DNA from: Gonapodya sp. JEL0774
Taxonomy: Eukaryota; Monoblepharomycota; Monoblepharidomycetes; Monoblepharidales; Gonapodyaceae
NCBI GenBank assembly: GCA_027604505.1
Contig: JADIIX010000022.1
Span: forward strand, 88,124 to 152,123
Reading direction: 5' to 3'
Length of the DNA stretch: 64,000 bases
A program made the position numbers and the translations under genes. The stretch's first letter is position 1. The number at the start of each line of letters is the position of its first letter. Positions 11,601-20,938 of the stretch are shown piece after piece. The notes under the pieces were generated by a model. The model was not told where the DNA came from and made no database searches. It saw only the letters and a program-made list of their open reading frames with translations.

Positions 11601-14361
11601 GTTCGTCTGGGCTGCTTTTGCCTGGTGATCTAATTCAGATTTAGACTAAGGATGAAGTAAATTCCACACGTCGAGATGTTACCTTATACGTTCTGGCCAA
11701 TCGAACAACTGACTCTCACCGCATTAAGTTCTTCTTTAAGATCCTGTATCTCTCTCTCAAGCTGTGCCTTCTGCTCTACCTTCGCGTCAAGTGCGTGTCT
11801 GATACAGCCAACTGTGAGAAGACAGAACTTGTCTCGCATAGTCCCACATGCGAAGTTACCTGTTCCTTCCCGCAATCCTCTCTGTTTCTTCGTCGATCTT
11901 GCGCTGAAGGTCCTCATTGGTTCGACGTTGTCCAAGCACCTGTTCATTAATATCGCGCTTCTCCTCCTGCAAAGTTCTGTACCGCACTTGCAACTCCTTC
12001 CATTCAGATTCCAATCCCTGAGCTTGCAACTGGAGATCCCTCAGCACGGGATCATTCGTTACATCACTGGAAGCATGCTCAAATCGCGCTTTTGCTTCGT
12101 TCCATGAATCCTGCGAATGCAATTGATATGGGTTTAGACGAACTGCTCCATGACGAGGCTTCAATTCCAACAACGAAATTTACAATTGCCTGTTGCAGCT
12201 CCAGCTCCGCAACTGTCAATTTTTTGTGCTGCTTCTCCAGATGAGCGTTAGTAACCTTAATCTCTTCTTCAGCCTGTTGAACAGCCAACCATAGCTCCTG
12301 TCGCCGCAGGTTATCAAGGTCTCGCTCCAGTTGCGCGTTCTCTTCGACTCTCTGCCAACGTTTCTTCCATGTCTGGTACTCGTGCTTAAGCTCGCGCAGT
12401 TGCTGTGCGTTACATACATGTCAGAAAGTGGATGGTTGCGACACCAGAAATACCCAACGAACCTCATTGGCGACCGTGACGGAGTTCTTTATATCTTGAA
12501 CTCCGGCCAGGAGCTGCTCGTAAGCATTTTGTAAGCCTTGCAAGCCAGTGCCGTGATGGAAGAACCGATACTTGTCCGCGTCGGTAGATTTAGTGAGGAA
12601 GTTTTTTGCAACATCTTGCTGAAGAACAGTGAGTGGATTTGCCACGTCTACAAAGTACACTGTGAAGGAAGGTCCTATTAAACCCCTTGGCACGGCGACC
12701 TACCAATACCGTAATGATCCATGATTTGGGCTAAAGTTTCACGCTTCGTTGAAACAACGACACCTATATGACGTCCAATCGAAGGACAATGATATCAGAC
12801 GATCCGAGAAAAAAGACGCACCAAAAATTTTTGTGGAGTTCAATCACAATGCCCACCATCAGCATTCTTGATCCTGTAGGTGGTGGCTCCGGTCGGCCCA
12901 ATTCGTCGCTCAATCCTTATCTTGTCTCCAAACTCCCGACGTCGGAATCCATCAGGGCCCTGGTTCCAGAGAGACAGTCGAATCTCTCCGTGGCTAAAAA
13001 TGAAAAGAGTACGAACGTTAGAGAGTGTAGCAATGGATACCACAAGCTTCATTTTCCCTCCCACACCTCACTTGCGCTCAAAGTTAAAGACAAGCACCAA
13101 AATCTTCATGAAGAGCGAGGGGTCAAACTTCAAGTATCCAAAGCACACGGCGCCACTTGTCCGCCTCAGTTTTCCTCCGCTAGAACTCGCACCAACCAAG
13201 CTCCGAACACGAAAATTTTTATTCATCAATGACTCACGTGGCGCCATACGAAAGTAGCTCCTTGAGGGACCGCCCACGGTTTGTTTGGTCGGCACGTGCT
13301 CCCAACGCGAGCATGAGAGCAGCGAGCAACGATGACTTTCCCGACCCGTTCCGACCAAAAACGAACTCGAGTCTTGTCGCAAAATCAATGCGAAGGTTTT
13401 TGTGGCAGAGAATGTTCACTAGTTGGAGCCACTCAATCGTGCCTGGGGTTCCTGCTTTTGAAAGCTACAGGAAGGTTGGCACACGGATCGATAATTATGG
13501 GCAAGCTTTCATGGGGCAGGAATAAGCCACAACAGCACTTACGTCCACATTTTTCCCCGGCATTTCCCTGGTTGGCGAAGAATCCTCGTTTTTGACTTCG
13601 TCTTCATCATCCCGTTGTTTGCGCTTCCCCTTGGGTTTTGTGGAGACGGCTTTACCCTTGCCTTTGTCAGCTGCCCTCTGCCTCTTGTGTTGACGAGTCT
13701 CTTCGCCTTCTTCTCCTTCGAATTCATCGCCGTCGCCATCCTCGAAGTCGTCCTCCTCTCGGGCACGTCGTACTTTCCGGCGGCTGGGAGCCTCCTGGTC
13801 GTAATCTCCGTCACTCTTATCTTCGCCATCATCGTGAGACGTGTCCCAGTTTTGCGTGGACTCTATTCTCATGTGCCTTTCCCGGTCCTCGTTGTCGTCG
13901 CCCCCAGCAGTGTGGAAAGATTCGTCCGATGGACCTTCACCCGAATCACTCGCATCCGGATCCACGGATCTTGCTGTGCGGTCAGTTGATGCCGACCTTC
14001 GCTTTTTCAGAGGCTGTGCAGTATGCCAGCAAAGGGGACGACGAGAACCGGACATGCAGGCAATAGCCGACATCCAGCAAAAGAGAACCAGCAGTCAGGG
14101 CAATCCATCGCATAATCAATACGAATCAATCTTGATATGGTGCATGGACGACCGCCGTTGCAGTTCCGTGAACCTCACCTGGGCTCTCGATTCCAATTCT
14201 TTGCCGCGGTGAGAGGGAAACTCGTTTTCTTTATCCGAGCCTGGCTCCGGTAGCGCTTTCCGTTTTAGACGAAGCCGCCCGGGTCTCACGGCTTGATTCA
14301 CAGATTCTTCGCCGCCGTCGTCGATCATTGTGTTGTAGGTTGGTGCGAAGACTTGCTCCAT
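8663..14361 (-). CDS. SMC6: Structural maintenance of chromosomes protein 6 (SMC5/6 complex)
   Basis: ATPase subunit of the SMC5/6 complex, acting in recombinational repair and replication-fork stability. The start is set at 14361 ([11 protein letters not shown]); further upstream the frame has only a TTG. Exon 1 ends at 14179. Exon 2 encodes a long charged, mostly acidic extension ([10 protein letters not shown] to EMPGKNVD). The ATPase head follows: [20 protein letters not shown], then Walker [10 protein letters not shown] (about 13360) and the SMC6-type [11 protein letters not shown]. Next come [31 protein letters not shown] and long coiled coils with alternating Glu/Lys and Leu. A hinge is seen near 11.25-11.5 kb ([12 protein letters not shown]...). 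The C-terminal signature is [19 protein letters not shown] with Walker [13 protein letters not shown] (about 9080-9160). The protein ends [18 protein letters not shown]...GEDDGE at 8663. The [10 protein letters not shown] form separates SMC6 from SMC1-4. The gene has about 20 introns. Not every internal junction in the coiled coil was resolved. Confidence 0.93.
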
Positions 14362-14659
14362 TTCCAGTGCACTGGGCAAGCCACCACATCTCGCTCACCG
14401 CTACATTTATTCATCCTTCTCGCCCTACCAGGCGTTGAGCATTATCCATCGCATTCTTAGTTTAAGATCATCTCTTTGATTGAGGTCGGTACACGAATCT
14501 CCCCAGTCGGCGAGTTCAAGCTTTGAAGTTCATATCCATGAAAATAGAGAGAAATATGCAGAGTGCATTCAATTGCATCAATCGTGAACAATTCTAATAC
14601 ATCCCCCACGGCCCAATGACCTCAAATTACCCCGCTAAAGATTGGTATACGCTCGTCCA

Positions 14660-17525
14660 TTACAATCCCGCCGCTGCTTTTAATCGGCCCTCCAAGGCAT
14701 CCAATTGCTCCTTCACAACAGGCGGCAGGTGCTTTCCGAACTTGGAGTGGTACTCTCGGATGGCGGCAACCTCGTCAAGGTATGATTTGGGATCAACGGT
14801 CGCCAACTCTTTCAGAACGGATTCAGAGATGGTCAAGCCTGAGATGTCGAGTGCATTCGGGCCTGGCACGTAGCCAATGGGAGTCTCGACGCCTGCAGCA
14901 GAACCCTCAACACGTTCCACCACCCACTTAAGTACACGAGAGTTCTCGCCGAACCCTGGCCAGAGGAACTCGCGCTTGGGACCACGACGGAACCAGTTGA
15001 CGTGGAAAATTTTAGGAAGGCGGGAGGGGTTGACTTTCTTGCCAATGTCGAGCCAATGTTGCCAGTAATCGCCCATGTTGTAACCACAGAACGGGAGCAT
15101 GGCTAGATAACACGGCGGATGAACAGCGCCCCAGAAACCGCTAATCGCTTATTCGGAACTCACCGAAAGGATCAAAGCGAAGCTGTCCTCGGACACCTTC
15201 GGCTGCAGCCGTGACCTCGGAGGCGACACCGGAACCGATCATAACACCGTGCTCCCAGGACAGCGCCTGGAAGACAAGCGGAGTGCGGGTCTCGCGACGG
15301 CCGCCGAACACGATGGCGGAGATAGGCACACCCTTGGGGTCGTAGTAGGCCTTGTCCAGGATCTGGCGAGGTGAATAGTCTCCCATAAGTCACATAAAAC
15401 GTCTTTCAATTATCCGAAAACTTCCACAAAACTCACGGGACATTGTGAAGATGGGCATGTGAAACGGGAGTTGGGGTGAGCCAAGTCTGGCTTAGGCTCG
15501 CCGCTGTCTTTGCTCCAGGTGGTACCCCTCCACGAAATTATCTTGCCTGCGGGGGGCTCTTTGGTAAGACCCTCCCACCACACATCACCATCCTCGGTAA
15601 GGGCGACGTTGGTGTAGATTGCATTCTTGTCCATTGAGCGCATGGCGTAGAAATTGGTGTCGTCCGATGTTCCAGGAGCGACGCCGAAGAACCCAGATTC
15701 GGGGTTGATGGCACGGAGTTCACCATCGGGGCCGATCTTCAACCAAGCTGGAGACCACCAGAACAGAGTGTGTTAAGTTATGCAGTGAAATCGACCGGAG
15801 TAAATGATCTACTCACCGATGTCGTCACCAACACATTCGACCTTCCAACCAGGCAAAGTAGGGCGCAACATGGCAAGGTTAGTTTTGCCACAGGCAGAGG
15901 GGAAGGCGGCACAGATGTAGTAGCTCTTGTTCTCCGGAGAGGTGAGCTTCATGATGAGCACTAGCATGATGTTTGGTTGGTCAAAAGTGATGACTGTTCG
16001 AGTATCGCATCGCACGTACTGTGTTCAGCCATGGCATCACCTTCCTCCCGAGCGAGCCACGAACTAATACGGAGAGCCATGCATTTCTTCCCGAGTAGAG
16101 CATTACCACCGTAGCTGGTACATGATTCAGGCATTGAGTAACCAAACTCCCACTCTGTGTTCGTAAAGAGATGGAACTCACCCAGACCCAGTAGAAATGA
16201 TGGTTTTAGTTTCGGGGAAGTGAGTAATGTAACGATTGGGGATGTTGCAAGGCCAGGGAACGTCCTTCTCGCCAGGTTTCAGAGGGTGTGCGACAGTGTG
16301 GATACAGCGGACGAAGTCCTTGCCGTGGTTGAGCTCGTCAATGACTTTCTTGCCCATGATGGTCATGATCTTGGAGTTGACAACGACATAGGCGGAGTCG
16401 GTTACTTGGACGCCGAGACGGCCGATGGGGGAGCCGAGAGGGCCCATAGAGAAGGCGATAACGAACATGGTACGGCCTGTTGTGAACATCGATACACGAA
16501 GTGAGCATCCCATTTCTCAAAGCAACTCAATACACTAGTACTGAAGGCACCGACTTACCCTTCATAGCACCGTGGAGAATGGGGTCGAGTATTTTTTTCA
16601 TATCCGCGGGAGATTTCCAATTGTTGGTGGGGCCGGCATCTTCGGGATCGTTGGTGCAAATGAACGTTGCAGATTCAGCTCGTGCAACATCGGCTGAGAA
16701 TATTGCGAAGGAATTTCGGGAAGAGACACGATTGATGATTGAAACGCATAACGGCGGGGGCGGGGGGAGGGGGTGAGCGGCGGTATGAAATGTGGGTTTG
16801 ATTGATGGCAGATAAGGTGAGTCAGAAACACGTCACCGCAAATACTTGAGTACACTTTTCTTTCCTCCTCACCGAAGAAGAAACTCACCAGGGTCTGATC
16901 TTGCGAGGTAGGAGTTGGGCCGCTTTGCCTCGTTGAGTTTGGTAAAGGTGCCCGATTTGACGAGGAGTTCCTTCATGTAAAGGTCCTCCTCATCAGTGCC
17001 ATCGACGATGTAGATGCTGTCGGGCTCGAAGATCTTCTGGTACTCATGAATAAAGTCCAGAACCTTCTGGTTGGTGACGGCGGAGACACTTGAAGGCGCC
17101 AAGAAAGATCGAAGTTTGTGTGGGTTCGGATGGAGAGACGATGGGTCAGGTAATTAGTGACTCATACACCAGGACAAGCACAGTGAGAGCAACAGCACCG
17201 AAAGGCAGGGACCGGCAAACGACGAATTCAATAATAGAGTATGAATTGAGCCTCATTCGGATGTGAAGTTATGTCCCTTGTCGACGCTGCGGATACAAAG
17301 CTGACAACGAACTTAAACTCAACTCCACGACTCGAGCACCCGTTCCAATAGAGTCTCGGATGGCTCAAGCAACGTATCGAAACTCTAGAGAAGTTTTGTA
17401 CCAACGTCCGGACTTGCACACCGCCGAACGACGACGCAAGAGATGCCGACTCGGTGTCCCCCAACGGAGCATCTACAGGACAACATCGAACAAGACACTC
17501 ACGGAATGCCAGTGTGACCGGTCAT
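14660..17525 (-). CDS. PCK1: Phosphoenolpyruvate carboxykinase, GTP-dependent
   Basis: Converts oxaloacetate and GTP to phosphoenolpyruvate, GDP and CO2, the first committed step of gluconeogenesis; cytosolic or mitochondrial location is not clear. The family is recognised by [14 protein letters not shown] (P-loop with the hyper-reactive Cys, about 15900), VGDD just after it (metal and GTP site), [40 protein letters not shown] and [20 protein letters not shown] near the C-terminus. Residues [17 protein letters not shown] lie at about 16400. This is the animal/bacterial GTP class, not the ATP class of yeast. The body frame ([12 protein letters not shown]) has no ATG. A 23-nt first exon at 17525-17503 (MTGHTGI + CC) joins across a 414-nt intron (17502-17089) in the right phase to P-VSAVTNQK, and this sets the start. 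Further short introns lie at about 16890, 16560, 16490, 16180, 16020, 15810, 15430 and 15160. The stop is at 14660. Confidence 0.93.
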
Positions 17526-18212
17526 TGCGGAACGTGGTAAGGTGGAAGTAAAGTGGGGGAATTCTTTTGTGAATTCAGAGTTTTGCAAGAATTGCGACAG
17601 GATGCTTTTATGACTCGGGTAACTCGGGTGACTCGGGTGACTCGACTCTGTGCCACATCAAATCACTCTCCGAAAGAAAACCAGAACAGACCAGAACCGA
17701 TCGTTCGCCAATGATGTAATAATTTTGCGAATCGCTGATTCGTAGATGAACCAGAATAATTCGTGTCGTTTGATAAAAGCTCTCTTTTTCTGGTTGTTTG
17801 AATTTTGGATCGCCATGGGCTGGGCAAAGAGTGGAATCGAAACCTCGAAAACTTGCTCTTAAAAAGAATATCGTTAATCTCCACTAGGACAACCGTGGGT
17901 AAAGGTTTCTCAGTTGAAGTTCAGTTCGTCCGGCTTGTTGGTTTGTCAGCGACAATCATATCATGATCATGTCCGTCCCACCGCCAACTGAAGAAACACA
18001 ACCACACTCTGTCACGCGATTTTGCCTTTTGCTTTGACTAACAATCAAGTAAATATTCAGTGACAACGCTATTGTTCAAGAATCATCTAAATCTGTCCCC
18101 GTTCGTGCCTTCATATTACATGTCTCGATCTAAGTTTTCAGATTACAACTCGGATGTTATGGGGTGTAGCGGAGGGCCATTTCGACCCACGCTTCTATAA
18201 ACACATGAGATC
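17526..18212. other. Divergent intergenic region between PEPCK and GNAT-MBL
   Basis: The region sits between two outward-reading genes, so it should hold both promoters. A tandem repeat is described separately. Several AT-rich patches are present, but no TATA element can be assigned with confidence. No gene was seen. Confidence 0.5.
17611..17645. repeat. Short tandem repeat, 9-bp unit ACTCGGGTG, about 3.5 copies
   Basis: Four successive ACTCG cores spaced 9 bp apart (ACTCGGGTA, ACTCGGGTG, ACTCGGGTG, ACTCG). It lies about 90 bp upstream of the inferred PEPCK start codon. Each unit junction contains TGACTC or AACTC, close to half of an AP-1/Gcn4-type site, so a cluster of factor sites is possible but unproven. 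Confidence 0.75.
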
Positions 18213-20677
18213 ATGGGACCTTCACGTTCCCTCCCCATCAGAATCCGTCCATTCCGGATCAACGATTTCGATGTCCTCGTGTTGCTTCGTCGTCTTTCAC
18301 AAGAAGCGTCTCTCCCCCGCGATTTCCTAGAGCGCACTAGCCATACCCTCCTAGAGGATTACGCTCAGTTGAAAAGTGCTAAAGAACAATCCAATTCTAC
18401 CGTTTGGGTCGCGGAGACTACTCCTGCGTGGGGATCGGCAGATGGTGTCCGTATCGCGGGATTTATCGTGGTGTCGCCCAAACCGAAATCAACATTCCCT
18501 GAATCCAACGCTCTTCCATATCGAGCTTCTGAAGCTGTGGTCAATTCCAACCCAACTACGTTCTATCTCGTGGTCCATTTTCTCTATGTACACCCAGACT
18601 ATTTTCGATGTGGAGTTGGATCAGCTCTGCTGGACCATCTGTCAAGACGTGAATCGATACAGGACGTTTTCGAAGCGGACTTGCATTCGCCAGTTATCGC
18701 CTCACCCAGATTACCATCGCAATCTATCCTCAATATTTCCCTCTTCACTCACCAAGTAAACAAGAACGCACGAGCTTTTTACGAAGCGAAAGGATTCAAA
18801 CTTATCGGGCTGGGTGTTTCTCCTCCACCAGAGAATGAACCAGACTGCTTTTACTCAAAAGTGGTGAAGATGGTTGATTTGACTGAGGAACCCTCCGCGC
18901 CGAGTTTCGGTGTGTCGGTCCCACTTAAGGACTCTTCAGTTGGTGTCCGTGACGGAGACGCGGTGCTCGAGGATCTCATATTCATGGGAACAGGCACATC
19001 CAGTCAGGTGCGTTTGGTCATAAGCACGCAATTCTTGTCGATCCACCTCCTTCGACCCATCCGCCACTGGTCACACTCTCCTTCACTCCTTTGGACGGGT
19101 CCCCCACCTCCACCAGGTCCCAAATACCCACTGCCTCACTCACACTCCCATTCTTTGCCGGGTTTGCTTTGAAGCCACCTGCTTCGAAGTGCGCGATACC
19201 TCAACTGGCGCCCTATTGGCCCGAGGTACCTCTACACCAGGGCACCGCCCATCGGCCGCGGAGACCATGCTCTCGGGGAACGAATACTATGCAGCAGTGA
19301 TGGGAAAGCGGAACGTCGAACCGCTGCAAAGTGGGCCTGCCGTCGTCCCGCCCACGGATTTGTCCGCAGGCGATGCTGTGCCAGGACCTGCTGGCGCCCA
19401 TCAGCACCTCAGTACCGGCGCTGCCCATGCAGTCACCTCCTCCTCACCGGCCCCCGCAAGAAATCACGATGGCCTACCTCCCCGACCTCTAGTAGTATGG
19501 AACCACAATCGCCGCCGGAACACTGGTTGTGTCATCAGGTACCGACCCTCGAAGGGAGCTCCCAAGCGTAACTTGGTCATCGATTGTGGGAAATCGTTTT
19601 ACGAGGCTAGCTTAGAGTGGTTTAATCGATATAGGTGAGAGGGGAGGTTGAGAATCTGCGGCGACCTTCAAGCTGAGTGGCATTCCCGGTCAGGATTCGA
19701 ACTATCGACGCTTTGCTCCTAACACACGGCCACGCTGATGCAATGTTTGGCCTTGACGACCTCCGGTGAGATGACGCTTTCACGTTGATTCGCCATTCAA
19801 CGAAAATATTGAATCCAAAGAAACACCTCGATTCCACTGCGGAAGACAATTTACCATTGGACCCAAGGGGTACCGTACTCAGGACCACGTTGATGTATAC
19901 TGTAATACTGAGACGATGAACGTTGTTGCGACGGCGTTTCCGTACTTGGTGGACAAATCAAAAGCTACAGGTCAGGAATTTTGCGGGGGAGATCACTCAG
20001 TGACATGTTGATGGACAATTTGTTCGCCATTCGTTTCGATATTTCAATGTTCGACACGTTTCAGGTGGTGGTGACGTGAGTAGCCTTAAGTTTCACGTGT
20101 TTGACGCTGAGCAGCAGCACCACTACTCGCCCGTCCTCATTGATGGACAAGTCGAAGTGGAACCCTTTGAAGGTTGTTGGCATTTTTCTGAATCTCCGTG
20201 AGCCACCTAGCTCCCCGTACGCTGACCATTTTCATTAAATACAACAGTTGAACACGGCCGAATCTCGGAGATGGTGCCGTACATGTCTCTCGGATTCCGC
20301 ATTGGGCGTAGCCGCGAGCTCGTTTACGTGTCAGATGTGAACAAGTTTCCCGAAGAAGCCATTGAGCGATGCAAAGGATGTGGAGTCTTGGTGTTGGACG
20401 CGTTAAAAGGTAGGCTTTTGCTGCGAGTTGTGTGGAGGAGATGGTGCGAGTTGACTGTTCACCCATTGCAGATGAACCCCACCCTAGCCACTTTTCGATA
20501 TTGCAGGCCATCGAGTGTGCCTTGTTAATTCGACCTACGAAAATTTGTCTTCTTGTCGGTTGGAGTCACTTTAGGCCCCATGATGAGATCAATGAAATGT
20601 TGGCGGGACACCAGGCGTTGAGGGATGCCGGCATCATGGTCCGCGCTGCATATGATGGCGAGAGGATTGAGCTATGA
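18213..20677 (+). CDS. GNAT N-acetyltransferase fused to metallo-beta-lactamase-fold hydrolase
   Basis: Two enzymes in one frame. Residues about 7-225 form a GNAT domain: FLYVHPDYFRCGVGSALLDH carries an acetyl-CoA loop of the R/QxxGxG/A type (RCGVGS), and NKNARAFYEAKGFKLIG is the usual beta5-alpha4 end. With no stop, exon 1 (18213-19007, 265 codons) runs on into LEDLIFMGTGTSSQ, the first strand of an MBL-fold hydrolase. Exons 19117-19634, 19694-19765 and later ones then give VPNTHCLTHTPILCRVC, RRRNTGCVIRYRP, LLLTHGHADAMFGLDDLR (metal motif HxHxDA), FPYLVDKSKATGGGDV, LGFRIGRSRELVYVSDVNKF and LDALKDEPHPSHFSILQAIE. The hydrolase half resembles the uncharacterised family of S. pombe SPCC777.06c-like proteins (PhnP/tRNase Z-like fold). 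All joins keep phase. An insert of about 100 Pro/Ala/Gly-rich residues splits the MBL domain. A separate start at the Met of KMVDLTEEP (about residue 227) cannot be excluded. Confidence 0.85.
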
Positions 20678-20938
20678 GACGAGCATTCTTGTTGTGTTGG
20701 TTGTTCGTAAATACAAAAGCGTCTCATCGCTGAATGCTGACTGCTCGTCGCTGAGTGGAGCAAAGCCAGAGCCCCGGCCAACTTACTTTATATTCACATG
20801 CACTGCAGCTCTGATAAGTCTGCCACGCCAATCCAAACAAAAAAAAATCAACGACTTACCCATCGAAACTGCTGGATCTCGCATCTTTTCATACAGATCG
20901 CGTTTGCTAGCTCCACACTCCTAACTTGCGTTCCATAA

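Noticed and set aside
12768-13257. Overlapping plus-strand open frames of up to 154 codons
   Set aside because: They are antisense to the SMC6 ATPase head exons, which carry strong conserved motifs.
13495-14073. A separate acidic-protein gene upstream of the SMC6 ATPase head
   Set aside because: The frame joins in phase to both flanking SMC6 exons, so it is read as the N-terminal extension of SMC6.
19680-19742. tRNA-like A-box and B-box sequences on the minus strand (AGTTCGAATCC, TGGCCGTGTG)
   Set aside because: The T-arm does not pair, and the same bases encode the metal-binding strand and THGHADA motif of the MBL hydrolase on the plus strand.
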